The position numbers were made by a program, and so were the translations under genes. The notes under the pieces were generated by a model. That model was not told the DNA's origin, made no database searches, and was given only the letters and a program-made list of their open reading frames with translations. Source: Zingiber officinale (taxonomy: Eukaryota > Streptophyta > Magnoliopsida > Zingiberales > Zingiberaceae). From it: DNA of 64,000 nt. Position 1 is the stretch's first letter, and the number at the start of each line of letters is the position of its first letter. Below are positions 22,073 through 34,857 of the stretch, one piece after another. The stretch is from contig NC_056002.1 in assembly GCF_018446385.1 (NCBI RefSeq), positions 6,435,474 to 6,499,473 of the forward strand, given 5' to 3'.

Positions 22073-24095
22073 TCTCCGGTAGTACTGATTCTAATTTATT
22101 TTTATATTCAGATAATAAATTAAGATAATCATAAGCTAAATTTATTTCGTAGAACATCTTTATTTTAGTTTTAGATTTAAATGCACATTTGAAGATTTTT
22201 TTGTAAAGAATCTTTTAATTTATGTGCTAAACGTGTTCCTAGTACTACACTTACTCGTACTGCTAAAAAAATAGTAAAACAAGGAAAAAAGAATTTAATT
22301 GATGAATTTAGTAAATTAGATAATAAAGTTTCTTTATGTTCCGATATTTGGAGTGATCATTTGCAAACACATTCGTATATGAGTGTACTTGTCATTGGAT
22401 CGATAACTCTTGGAACCTCCAAAAAAATTATTAGCTTATATAGTTTTTGATGAATCACATAATGTTCATAACATCACACAATTATTATGTTAAATTTTAG
22501 AAGAATATAACTTAACTCATAAAATATTTTCAATATCATTAGATAATGCTAGTTCCAATACCGCTTGTATAGATGATCTAAAATTTATTTGTCAACCTAT
22601 TATTGACGGTTTATTTTTTTCATATTCGTTGTATATGACATGTTTTAAATTTTTATGTTCAAGATGGATTAAAATTTTAGAAAGTTATATTAAACCAATT
22701 AGAATTGTAATTTCTTATTTATGGTTTCATCCATCTATAATGAAATAATAGGGTAGGTTTTGTAAAACTAATGAAATGAGACCTAAAAAATTTCAACGTG
22801 ATGTACCAACACGTTGGAATTCAACATACCAACTATTACAAGATTCATTTCAATATAAAGAATTATTATGTTCATTTTTTACAAAAAAAAAATACTAATA
22901 CTAATATATATTTATTTTCATAATAATGGAATATTTGCAGTAGTATTTGTGAAATTTTAAAAGTATTTAATGATGCAATTGAACAACTTTCTGATGTTTA
23001 TTATTCCACTGTTCAATTAGTTTTAGAATTTTTTTTAATATAGTATTGGTTTTAAATGAAATATTAATAATTAATCTTTATCTCCTGACATCTTAGCTAT
23101 GAAAACTAAATGAAAAAAATATTTTTATTTTATTCTTGAAATTTATTTAATTGCATTTATTTTAAATCTTGAATTTAAATTAGAAGTTTTATAAGAAATG
23201 TTAACTTTATATTATGACACTTTAATTTTAATTAAAGATTCTTCTTCTCCTGATCCAGTTAATATTATATATAATGTTAGAATTTATTTATATGATATTT
23301 ATAATCAATATTATACAAAATATGGAACACAAATTAATATTTCTGAAATACAGCAAACTACTAATAGTAATTTAAAACTTACAAAAGTACAATTTTTTTT
23401 AAAAGAACGGACAAAACATCCACCAGGATCCTCAAGTTCTACACAGGAACTTGAGAATTATTTTAAGACTTCTTTTGATTTTAATGAACTAGATAGCGAA
23501 AATTTCAATATCTTAAAGTGGTGGTCATAGAAGGCTGAAATTTTTCCCGTCTTCTCCGTAATCGCTAAAGAAATTTTAGCTTGTCCAGTGTCAATTGTTG
23601 TTGTGGAGCATATGTTCAGTGTCGGTAGTAACATATTAGATGAATGACGATCAACTTTGTCCCTCGACTCATTGGAAGCCCAATCATTATTAAACGATTG
23701 GACCAAAGTGTAGAAAATAATCCAAGGAGGAATGCAACTTTCAGATGACGAAATTGAAGATTTTGATATTAAAGGAACGAATATGACAGGAACAGGAAAT
23801 GGAATTGGGTGATAATGTAAAAGATAAATATGTAAAAGAACTACGTGGGCTTTAATTCTCCTGTACCCTAAGGGGATACGTAGGTAACTTAAATAAACGC
23901 AACCCCTTTTTTACAATAAATTTTAATTTTTTTAACATAGTAATCTTGAACGGTGGTGAATCGTGGTGAACTGTGAACTGAACCGTGAACCGGCGATTTT
24001 GAACTGTGAACCGTAACTGGTTTGGATAGTTAAGGTTAAGGATTGACCTGCCTAAAATCGTCGAACCGACGGTTCCAAACTGTGTTAGGTCAAAT
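22073..24095 (+). pseudogene. hAT transposon relic A, 5'-truncated
   Basis: Sequence is a diverged sister of relic B. It starts inside the region after the BED finger (TDSNLFLYSDNKLR) and runs to the C-terminal dimerisation region (ENYFKTSFDFNELDSENFNILKWWS, SIVVVEHMFSVGSNILD). Many stops and frameshifts. The 3' part has subterminal repeats of GAACCG type. The 5' junction with the Gypsy fragment at about 22,073 is abrupt. No transposase activity is possible. Confidence 0.8.
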
Positions 24096-24115
24096 TGTAT
24101 CTATTAGGATATGGA

Positions 24116-27010
24116 TAGACTCGACCCCGGGCCGGGTCTGGCCCGGGCCCGTAATCGGGTCAACGAACCAGTTGCCCGTTGACCTGGTTCGCCGGGTCAA
24201 CCCGGAACCAGCCCGGCAAGTTACCGGGCCGGTTCCGGTTCCATTGGTGCAAAATCGACGAACTGCCGGTTCAACATTTGAATTTTTTTTTACCGGCTTG
24301 AACCGCCGGTTAACCGATGGTTCATAGCCGTTGGAATCGCCAGTTAACTGGCGGTTCATAGCCGTTGGGAGAGGGTGGGGGGTTATTTTGGGTATTTTTT
24401 TCAACGGTTAGGATCATTTGATCATTTTTTGATCAATGGCTATGATTTAGTATCCGTTACTATCAAAACTCTATAAATAGAGAGCTTATTTCATCATTTT
24501 CACACACATTCTCTACTCTTAATCTCAAATTCGTATTCTATACACGCTTTCGTTTCCAATTTTCAATTACACTGGAAGGAGGCCGCGGAGGTGTGTCATC
24601 TCGAGCTCAGAAGGGAAAGGAAATAATGAATCCGCGGAAGGAGGACCCCAACATTCAATCCACCGATGATGAGATCGACATCTTCCGAATTCGAAACCTG
24701 AAATACAAGGAAGTACCGATGCAATTACTTCTAAGGTTCGAGAACTTCCTCCTCTAAAGTCTTCTATTTTCACTAAAATTTTGAGAATGCCACTCTTTCG
24801 TCGGGAGAAATGCGTGCAAAATGTTAGCACTGCAATGTTTCCTACAAATTCCAAGCCAGCGACGACTATAGGTCATTGAAACGACATGTAGAAACGAAGC
24901 ACCCGACGAAATTTGGACTCGACCGTTCTCAAACACAATTATCAAGATTTTCTTCAACTAGTGATAGTACCGATTCCAATTTATTATTATATTCGGATAA
25001 TAAATTAAGAGAATCGTTAGCTAAATTTGTTTCCGTAGAACATATTTCTTTTAGTTTTGGATCTAAATGCACATTTGAAGATTTTTGTAAAGAATCTCTT
25101 AATTCATGTGTTAAACGTGTTCCTAGAACTACACTTACTCATACAATTAAAAAATTAGTAAAACAAGGGAAAAAGAATTTAATTGATGAATTTAGTAAAT
25201 TAGATAATATCGGAACATAAAGAAACTTTATTATCTAATTTACTACCTATTGGCAAACACATTCATATATGGGTGCGACTTGTCATTGGATCGATAACTC
25301 TTAGAACCTCAAAAAAAAATTGTTAGCTTATAGAGTTTTTGATGAATCACATAATGCTCATAACATCACACAATTATTATGTTTAATTTTAGAAGAATAT
25401 GACTTAACTTATAAAATATTTTCAATATTATTAGATAATGCTAGTTCTAATACCAATTGTATAGATGATCTAAAATTTGTTTGATTATTAGCGGTTTATT
25501 TTTTTATATTCGTTGTGTATGTAATGTTTTAAATTTATGTGATCAAGGAAATTTTATAAAATTATATTAAACCAATTAGAATTATAATTTCTTATTTACG
25601 ATCTCATCCATCTATAATGAAACAATGAGGTAGATTTTGTAAAACTAATGGAATGAGACCTAAAAAATTTACACGTGATGCATCAACACATTGGAATTCA
25701 ACATACCAATTATTACAAGATTTATTTGAATATAAAGAATTATTATGTTCATTTTTTGAATCAAATACTAATACTAATATATATTTATTTTCACAACAAT
25801 GGAATATTTGTAGTAGTATTTGTGAAATTTTAAAGGTATTTATTGATGCAACCGAACAACTTTCCGGTGTTTATTATCCCACTGCTCAATTAGTTTTAGA
25901 AATTTTTTATTAGTTTTAAATGAACATATTAATAATGAATCTTTATCTCCCTGCATCTTAGCTATGAAAATTAAATGGAAAAAATATTTTTATTTTATTC
26001 CTGAAATGTATTTAATTGCATTTGCTTTAGATCCTAGATTTAAATGAGAAGTTTTACAAGAAATGTTAACTTTATATTACTCTTTAATTCCAATTAAATA
26101 ATTTTCTTCTCCTGATTCAGATAATATTATATATAATGTTAGAATTTAGTTATATGATATTTATAATCAATGGTATGCAAAATATGGAACACAAATTAAT
26201 ATTTTTGAAATACAACAAACTACTAGTAGTAATTTAAAACTTACAAAAACACAACTTTTATTAAAAGAATGAACAAAACATCCACGAGGATCCTCAAGTT
26301 CCACACATGAACTTGAGAATTATTTTACGACTTCTTTTGATTTTAACGAAGCAAATAGCGAAAATTTCGATATCTTAAAGTGGTGGTCACAGAAGGCTCA
26401 AAGCTTTTCCGTCCTCTCTGTAATCGTCAAAGAAATTTTAGCTTGTCCAATGTCAACTGTTGCTGTGGAGCAGACGTTCAGTGCTGACGGCAACATATTA
26501 GATGAACAACGATCAATTTTGTCTCCCAACTCATTGGAAGGCAAAGCATTACTGGACGATTAGACCATAGCAGAGAAAAGAATCCAAGGAATGCAACTTT
26601 CAGATGATGAAGTTGAAAATTTTGATACTGAATGAACGAATACGATAGGAACGGGAAATGAAAGTGAGTGAAAATATAAAAGAATAAAAATGTAAAAGAA
26701 CTACGTGAGCTTTGATTCCCCTAAGGGGATACATAGCCAACTTAAATAAGTGCAAGACTTTTTTTCAATAAATTTTAATTTGTAATGTTTAATTTATAAT
26801 TTATAATTTATAATTTATAATTTTTAATTTTTAATTTTTAATTTTTTTAACATAATAATTTTGAACCGTGACGAACCGTGAACCGGCGGTTCCGAACCGT
26901 GAACCGTAACTATTTTGGGCGGTTAAAGTTAAGGATCGATCTGTCTGAAACCGTCGAACTGACAGTTCTAAATCGTCGAAATTGTCAATTTTAAACCGTG
27001 GTCAGGTCTA
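24116..27010 (+). mobile_element. hAT transposon relic B, complete ends, target duplication GATATGGA
   Basis: Starts TAGACTCGACCCCGG and ends CCGTGGTCAGGTCTA, imperfect terminal inverted repeats. The 8-bp GATATGGA is identical on both sides (24,108-24,115; 27,011-27,018), as hAT elements make. Subterminal zones are rich in GAACCG/CGGTTC on both sides. Length 2895 bp. It lies directly downstream of plantacyanin copy 3. Confidence 0.9.
24563..26634 (+). pseudogene. hAT (Ac-like) transposase, degenerate
   Basis: DNA cut-and-paste transposase of the hAT superfamily. Seen in order: the end of a BED zinc finger (LKRHVETKHP, about 24,876-24,905), a long low-complexity linker (LLLYSDNKLRESLAKFVS), the catalytic-core piece MRPKKFTRDASTHWNSTYQLL (25,653), and the C-terminal dimerisation region with ENYFTTSFDFNEANSENFD and ILACPMSTVAVEQTFSADGN. 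Several frameshifts and stops separate them, so no full protein is made. Cys ligands of the BED finger fall in another frame. Confidence 0.85.
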
Positions 27011-27200
27011 GATATGGATAACGCAATAACTACCAAAAATCAAATTTTTGCATCGTAATTCTACTACTTTTAACTATATTGATCCATTACAAACAGGGTG
27101 CCCCCTCGCGTCGACAGGATCGAAGTATTTTATTTAAGTCACTCGATGGCTGATATATTGCGGAGAAGTATATAAATTACTGATAAATTAGATAGATTGC

Positions 27201-27681
27201 TCAGGCAGCGACGACGGCTATCTTCATGCCGGCCTGGCAGTGGCCGGCGATGCTGCAGATGAAGTAGTTGCTGCCTCTGGCGAGGGTGATGCGGTCGTTG
27301 CCGGAGGTGTAAGTCCGGGAGCCGCGCGGCGCCGAGCAGCCGTTGTAGCCGGCCACGCTCACCGCCACCACGTTGTGCACCGAGGGGCTGTACCTGAACA
27401 CTGCACGCAATGCACCTCTCATACATAAACAATCGTCTTTAACCAGAAAATTAGCTTGCCATGCATTAAGTTTACGTGTGATGCGTCCTTAGCTTACCGA
27501 GGACGTCGCCGGCGCGGAATCGCTTCCCGCGGGTCCAGCTGGCCGTGTTGAAGGTCCAGCCGCCGCTGTCGCCGACGGTGTAGGTAGCTGCGTCAGCAGC
27601 GTGAGCAAGGAGGAGGCAGAGTAGTAAGGCCAGCCCGAGGGCGGCGGTAGCTCGGCTGGCACTGCCACTTCCCTGAGCCAT
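27201..27681 (-). CDS. Plantacyanin (basic blue protein), copy 3, complete
   Basis: Intact paralogue of copy 2. Exons 27,498-27,681 (184 bp) and 27,201-27,400 (200 bp) flank a 97-bp GT-AG intron, giving 127 residues. Signal peptide 1-31, mature start ATYTVGDSGGW, copper ligands His70, Cys110, His115, Met120 and disulfide Cys83-Cys116 are all kept. It differs from copy 2 at only five residues: Ala28, Ala29, Thr46, Val77 and Thr93. Its first exon matches copy 1 at residues 28, 29 and 46. About 190 bp downstream of the stop a hAT relic begins. No damage seen; likely functional and, like copy 2, an extracellular electron-transfer-type protein. Confidence 0.95.
27657..27677 (-). promoter_or_regulatory. 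miR408-like target site in copy 3
   Basis: Same CAGGGAAGTGGCAGTGC sequence; the position-11 mismatch is shared by all three copies. Confidence 0.55.
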
Positions 27682-28970
27682 GTGTCTCCTAAAGATCGAC
27701 TTCTACTAGAAGAGGGAAGAGACGTATACTCGACTCTGTTGGATGAAAGTGAGAAGGAAAAGGTCGATTATATAGAGGGAAAGAGAATGATCAAATAGAG
27801 GTAGTGCCGTAGTGGGGTGGGGGGAAGAAAGGTTAATGGAGTTAGAATGGAAATTGCAGCGAGAAGTCGTTGAGGGTGCTAAATTTTACTGAGGCCTGTC
27901 GGTGGAGGATTTGTACCAACTGCAATTGAAATCGACCAACCACTCGCCTACCGCCACTGAGCTCACCCTCTTACCTCTCTCACGGAATTCATTACTCGGA
28001 CAAGAGAGTCAGAGCAGTCTCTGTTTTCTGTTCTCTGCCGAGCACCAAAGTCAGTGGTGCCCTTAAACTGGAATCCTACCGGCTGATCAACCGATTAAAT
28101 GGGAAGGAAGGCGTTTTAGTCCGTGTTTTTTTGCTAGCTTCTTTTGACCACACCGCGCGCCTCTGAACAATCGAACAGCTCCCGCGAAAGCAGACTTTAC
28201 GCGAAACCGTGTGGAACTCCCCTGACAATTGCACTCTGCTTTTTGAGGTAATGGGACGGAAAGCTCGATCGGTTGCTCTGCTTAATTTGCGGCCGAAACA
28301 AACACCCCCAACATAAATCCCTTCTTCCTTTTGCTATTTAATCCACACTCCATTTTCAACGTACGTGATGTGGGATGAAATCTGCATGATCTCATTAGAG
28401 CAGGTTATTTGATTTTATTACTTCCACTTTAAACAAAAAGAAAAAGAAAAATCTGTTACTGAAAGAAAATTGTAGTTGATAAATAAGTTCAATTTGCATC
28501 ACAGTACCCTAGACTTTGTTTTTGTTAGTCGAATCAAAATTAAAAGGGTCAAGTAGAGAAGATGGATTGTGAGACATGGACACTTGAATTACATCTTAAT
28601 TTTTCTTATTTATGAAGATCTAGGCTGTCACCAGAAGAATGGAAAGCAATTAAATCGCCTTAAGAGAGTGGCAGTTTAATTTCTTCTCGTAATTAACTTT
28701 TTCCTTATTTATGTCAACTTTGCAAGTAAGTTTTTCTTTAGCATTTTTAAGACTTTCTTGTTCGGCAATCTAGCAAAATCAGTAATTGGTTAGGTATTAG
28801 ATTCGGAGAATTTTTTCATCAACTTACGAGGATTTGGATCTATGTGAACAAATATACGATGTGGGGATCCTCATGGTTAAATATAAACACAATGATACAT
28901 AATTAGTTAATAATATGTGAACAAATAAATAATAATAAAACAATTCCTAGAAAATATCCAATAATATGTG
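27682..28970. repeat. Upstream block of plantacyanin copy 3, with the empty insertion sites
   Basis: Aligns with copy 1 at 258-1050, 1340-1647, 4132-4284 and 5600-5660. It lacks the two solo LTR insertions of copy 1 and so shows the pre-insertion state at about 28,764 and 28,893. A part corresponding to about 1050-1300 of copy 1 is missing. Confidence 0.8.
27767..27775 (-). promoter_or_regulatory. TATA box, plantacyanin copy 3
   Basis: Minus strand CTATATAAT, 86 bp upstream of the start. Confidence 0.75.
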
Positions 28971-30900
28971 CACAATCTACTTATCCATTTGTTCAACGTA
29001 CCCAATTAATCTAAACGACTTTAATCCATTCAATAGGTATGCTAACTCAATTAATCTAAATACTTTTATTGGTTTAATTAATATCATCAGAATATTTAGC
29101 ATAATCAACTCAGCTAACCTACCTTATTTGGCTAATTTGGCTGTCGTATCTTGATCGAACTTTTCACTTCTATTAAACTAGTCAATTTGCCCAATCCACT
29201 TAGTCCACTCAGCCCCACTAGCCCACTCAGTCCAAAATAGGTTGCTCAACTCATCTGATCCAACCAGCCCATTTAGTATTATCTAGTCCTTATGAGATTA
29301 TACTACACAATGCATCATCAACATCAATCAATATTAATTTAAAGGGAGATTTTAAATTATTCAAGAATGACAATCTAGAAACTTAAAAGTTTTTTGGAGA
29401 ACTTTATAAAATATTCTAGAGTTTATAAGGAACTAGGAGTCAAGAAAATTCTAGATATCATAAAAGGGTTATAGTTATGAATATTTTAGATCCGGTAAGA
29501 TAAAGAAATTAATCTACGTAGAGTAGTATAAATAGGGAATGATGTCATCTTTTATGTACATGGAAAGCAAGAGCAAATAATATCTTCTTTGATATGGCGG
29601 AATTCCATAAGTTACGAGTTTGAGCTGTTAGTTCAAGTTAAGACCGGTCAAATACGATCTAAAGGAATTGCACAGATGAGACTCAGGTTTAATTGAACCG
29701 ACTCAATATATTAATTCATAGGATTCAATTTTAGTTAGGTACAAGTTAGTTACAATGACTCTAGTCCTATCTCGACTCTCGACCTTGATACGTCATCTGG
29801 CCCAGTCTCAGATTCTGACATCCTCCATGTCTCAGTTCTCATATAATTTAATTTAGTCTCAGATTCTGGCATCCTCCATATCTTAACTCTCGACCCGACA
29901 CACCATCTAGCTTAGTCTTAGATCCTGGAATCCTCTATGTCTCAGTTCCGGTCATCGATATCGCCTATGTCTAGGCCTTAGTCGTCGGCACCCACTCCGG
30001 CTCAGTATCTTATCCGAGTATCACCTATATCTTGATCTCAGTCGACAACATCCACTCCGGCTCAATTTTAGATTCCGACATCATCGTTAAGGAAGCGACC
30101 TAGGCCGCCGACACGTCTTTTGTCAGTCTCAGATCCTGACATCATTATTAAGGTCTCGGCCCATGCCGCCGACACTACTTCTGTCAGTCTTAGATCCTAA
30201 CACTATCATCTAGGTCTCGACCTAGGCCACTAGCGCCTCCCACTCGCAAGGCCACTCAACATCGATGTTGCTTCATCATCCATTCTAGTATTGGATCTCC
30301 CCTCTGCGAGCCTTGAACAAGGTCATTTTTCTCCAAACAATTGACTATGAATATTCCATGACACGCGGTGCCAAATGAATGGAAGGTTAGTTATGAAGTT
30401 GTCAGATCTGGTCCTCTAGATGCTCTCTTACAAGCACGTGACACCTAATGAATGAAGAGGTAAATAACGACTGTCGGATCTGGTCCACTCGTCAACGTAT
30501 ACAATCATGATGGAGGAGCGTGCGACGTCGAAAGCATTTATGACGTGAAGATGCTCTCCTGACAGTTATATAAACCCTTTAAGAAGATTAGTGCAAGAGA
30601 TCCCTTCAATCCGAACTCTCTAAACTCTCCATCAAATTTTCCTCTTCTTCGCCATATTCGTCTTCCTTCATACCGTTTCAAATAAATCCAATAAACCCTA
30701 ATTTGCTGAGGACTTCTTTATCATTCGCACCAACTCCAAGGAACTGATGAGTTGCTCATTCACTGACTTATGGTTTGACCATCGACGATTTTTGACCTGA
30801 ACATTCTTATTTAATTCTCTCCTCTACTTCAACGTTGTCTTCTTATTTAGTTCTCTTTTTTACTTTAACATAATCGCAACCCAACGACCATTATAAGAAT
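28971..30900. other. Probable LTR-derived sequence
   Basis: No gene. From about 29,780 to 30,220, phrases like GTCTCAGATTCTGACATCCTC recur every 60-70 bp. A TATA (GTTATATAAACCC, near 30,558) followed by a CT-rich leader suggests a plus-strand LTR ending near 30.9 kb. Ends and target duplication not found. Confidence 0.35.
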
Positions 30901-32190
30901 TTGCATTACTGGATTCTAAATTTCTTGTTGAGGCCCATTATGACCCAGAGATGAGATTCATTTAACATAATCTATTTTTCATAAAAGTAGATTTATTCAA
31001 CTCATTTCACTCATCTAATTCCTTATCTCATACGATTCACATAGCTGGTTCAATCTATTCTATTTTTTTTTAATTAATTTATTAGCTTTTTAACGAAAGG
31101 AAAACAAAATGAAGAATTCAATATATAAAATGATACTTCTTAATCAGCCACTTTTGTTTTTGATGTTAATTAATCTTGTTTTAACTTCTCATGGGAATCT
31201 CGCTTGCCCGTGGCAAACAAATTAAAAGATACCACGGACAAGAATGAAAAGGGTATTCCTTGTCGATCATAAAGTCATGCTCGTCCATCCAGTGGCCTCG
31301 AATCCACGAAACTCGAAGTCCAGAACGGTGCGTGCAACATGCGACCTTTATTTCCATTGACCCCAACATGTCAACATCTCCCTACAAAAGTAACGGTGGG
31401 AGCAAATGGAATTCGATTCACTTAACAATTTGACTTGCTAGGGCCTCTACGATTCATATTCTCTCGCCTTGCCAATTTCCACAGATAGGACACTGCAGGA
31501 TGTCAGTGTCACTGGCCGCAGCTTCATAATTAATTAAGAAGGAAGGTTTAGTAATAATAGCTTAATTCAGTATTAAATCACTACGAGGAGAGGTAGCTAG
31601 GGAACATTGCAGGGCCATGGGCGATCCTTTTGATGTCCCCATGCGCAGGACAATTACGCAAATGAGTGGCCGGACGTTGGATCAAATGCTCAAGGGCTCA
31701 CTGTGTGTTCTGACGCCCAGAATAGTTAATTAAAAAGTTTTTGTCCTTTACTTCATCATTCAGTATTAACAGGGGTTTAATCACATCAAGGGGGGCAATG
31801 CGTGCGCTTAGCTGACGCATGCAGGAATTAACTATAGGAGTTGCATGGGGGGAGAAAGATATACATGTAAAGGGAAAGCGTCGACGTAGTTCTCGAAAGC
31901 TTTTTTCTCTGAATTTAACGAGTTTTCGGCTTGTAAATTAGCAGGCATGCTCTCGTCTAATGATGTTTGTGTTTTAATATGCACACAGCTGCCGCTGATG
32001 CTTCCTTGTGATATGTGTCTCGTGCTCTGTAGGATTAGAGGCGTTAATTTGAAAAGAACAAAAAAAAAAAAATGATTTAGAGTTGATTGTACAAGTTTCA
32101 GGCTTCAAAAGGCTGCTTTAATTTGCTGCTTGAGTGAGGCAATTAAAAGAGTCCATCATGAAAAAGACCATGCAATGGCTTGTCTGTTGA
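30901..32190. other. Intergenic sequence, nothing recognised
   Basis: No convincing gene, element end or RNA. It appears lower in repeats than its surroundings and may be the distal 5' region of the DUF863-like gene. Confidence 0.4.
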
Positions 32191-32200
32191 TCTCTGCTTT

Positions 32201-32210
32201 CTATATAAGC
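32201..32210 (+). promoter_or_regulatory. Possible TATA box of the DUF863-like gene
   Basis: CTATATAAGC precedes a purine-rich leader-like stretch (GAGAAGAGAGGAGAGGAGATG). Two short upstream reading frames begin at about 32,316 (5 residues) and 32,342 (22 residues). The coding exon starts 2.6 kb downstream, so a long spliced leader would be needed; transcript evidence is absent. Confidence 0.3.
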
Positions 32211-34857
32211 TTTTCAGAGAGGTTTGAGATGAATTCTAGTTTATATTACTGAGTGAGACTGTATAAGACGAGACTAAAAGAAGCCTCTGCTTTTGAAGAG
32301 AAGAGAGGAGAGGAGATGAGCTGCTGCTTTTGAGAAGCCCCATGGCGGTGGCCGTACGCCTCTGCGCCTCCTCTCACCGGCAACGCGTGCTCCAATGTCG
32401 GCGTCCTTGAGCATGACCTCACCATGTGCTCCACTGATAGGTAGTAAGTAGGCACAACACAACACTCCTTTTGCTCACGGCATCATGTGGTCTTTCCTAA
32501 AGACACCTTTGTCAGTACGCTCGGAGGACACACCAAAAAAACAAAGACTGTGCCTTTGCTTCTCCCGAAGAGGCGGATTGATGCCAGGGATTGTTATTTG
32601 CGATGCTTGTTTTCAGTGACTTTGCTTTCGTCTTAATCCAGTGGGGTTGTTTACTTCGTAGATTAGGTGTTTGAGAGAATGCCCAACTGGCTGTGCTCGG
32701 CGTGTCTGGTGGGTCCACTGCTTCACTCACCATCATCATGGTTTTGTTTGGATCTCATTATTTTAGTCCGTTCATCATGTGGTCAGCGTTAATTGGTCAA
32801 ATCCATTGGCACAGCCATCATTAGAACAATTAAAATAGCATCATGAACTGCTCAGGTCTCTTCAACCCTACTCCATGGTAAAGATTCTATCCTTTTTTTT
32901 TTTTCCTCCTTCCAAGTTTTGAATGGAATTATGGAAACATCATTAATTTGAATGGAATTTGATTTAGTTGGTGGTTTTATGACCAGGACCTCATTTAATA
33001 CTAAAAAGAATCTGTTATCAGAAAAATGAGTGGTAGAATGACCAACCTTCAAAGTCACACAGACATGATGTATGATCACGCACCATCCTCCCATTCTGCT
33101 GATATTTGTAAAGTTGTGATCCTGTCTATTGGCCATTAAGTTCTTCACTGTTCACATTCTCTGAAGTTCAGATCTGTCACATTTTACAATCGGATGAGGA
33201 AATTTAGGCATAAGACACTGTAGACAGACAATTGTCTGTGATCATAGATCCTAATGCACATGTGACTCTGATTACAGCAGCATGTTTCTCCAATGCAACA
33301 ACAATAAGTAAGTCTTCTTATTTTAGTGTTCTGTCCTTTGTAGCCATTGTCTGGGGCATCTTTTCTCTCATGCACCTGAATTGTACAGGGCTGCTAATAA
33401 ATTATTCAGGTGAGAGACTGCCGAGAAAACCTTAAATACTTCATGCCTCACCAGATTGGGGTTGAAGGGAAGTGCTGCTTTGTCCAAAAGAACACGGGCC
33501 TAAGGGAGGTAGGAGCAGAGAAGGGTCAGAGTTTCTCACTGAAGCATATCCATTGTTTCTCCCTCATCATAGCACAATCTATCTGCTCATAGATAGTCAC
33601 AGGTCAGGGTCCATATCATCTCCACTTAATTTTCCTCTTTTGCCAGTCATCAATCAGCTGTGGTTATCCTCCCTCCTCTTTGATTGCATCCGAGTCTGTA
33701 GAACTTTGAAGCAGTAGGGAATTTTCTGCATTCAAAGGTAGCATATGCTTTTACCATCTTCCTGAAACTTTTGACCTCTTTGAATTCTTGAGCTCAAGTT
33801 GAGTATCAAATTTTGCACAAGCTTATCTTGAAGCTTCATGCACAAGTTTAAGTCTGTTGTTGTTTTATCTTCCATCCTCTATCTAGCAAGGGCAGGGCAT
33901 AACTGTTGCTAATTTACATCATTTTTCCTCTTTGATATAATTGCAAATATCAGCATAACATCAATTCTTTTCAAAGTTTACTACTCATTTATATTGTTCA
34001 TTTGCCTATGTTTACTGTAAATTCTTTTCCTGTCACAGTGAAATAATGAAAAGGAAAAAAAAAAAGTGAAGCATCGAATGCAATTATCTCTATTTATCTA
34101 TAAATTAAAACAATTGCAGAGTCATGTTTTTATCAATTGTATAATCAGAAACAAATTATTCTGTCATTTTAATTAAAGAAACAATAAGTCAACCCTGTCT
34201 CACTACTTATTTTCCATTAGAAGTCAAGTTCCCCAGTAAACATGAGAAACGGCATTCACTTCTTTTCTTTTACTGTTGAAAGTGAGATTTTGCTGAGCAT
34301 TTCAAGTAACCTATCATAACCAATTGTTTCCTACTAATGGGAATCATGTTGTGGGGCATTTTATTGAATGTTAGTTGCATGAAATAAGATAGACCTCAAT
34401 GAAGCATGATACAAGTTCTAAGGTTGGTGGGCATTTAAATTTGATTCCCAAGCTAAGTTTTGTTTAAGATATCAAAATATCATCCTATCTCAATCAGTTA
34501 GTCCTATCAATATGCGCACATTAGCATATCTCAGTTGCATGATCATTTTTTGAGAGAGTACAGCATAGCATCTGGATTTGAAGCATCTGATGAAAGTCCA
34601 TCACATCAAGTGATAGATTCTGTTACAAAAGATCAACCAATAATGGTTCATAATGTGGAATCTGGAAAATGTGCAGGGATCAAGCCGAACCCTGACGCTG
34701 ATAGATTTTTAGCATAACTGGAGTGAAATGTGAAGCAACCAACGTTCGCACTCAGACAAATTGGTAAAGAGAGAAAGGGAAGGCCAAGCTGCCAACTTCT
34801 TTCCCTGCAGTTTCAAAAGGATCTTATTGGAAGTCCGATCTATTTCCGTAAACGATC

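Noticed and set aside
33455-33600. GGTTGAAGGGAAGTGCTG considered as a miR159/miR319-like sequence
   Set aside because: Too many mismatches and no matching opposite arm nearby.
34535-34717. 60-residue frame upstream of the DUF863-like gene as an extra N-terminal exon
   Set aside because: It ends in a stop before the conserved start, and no donor links it in frame; at most leader sequence.
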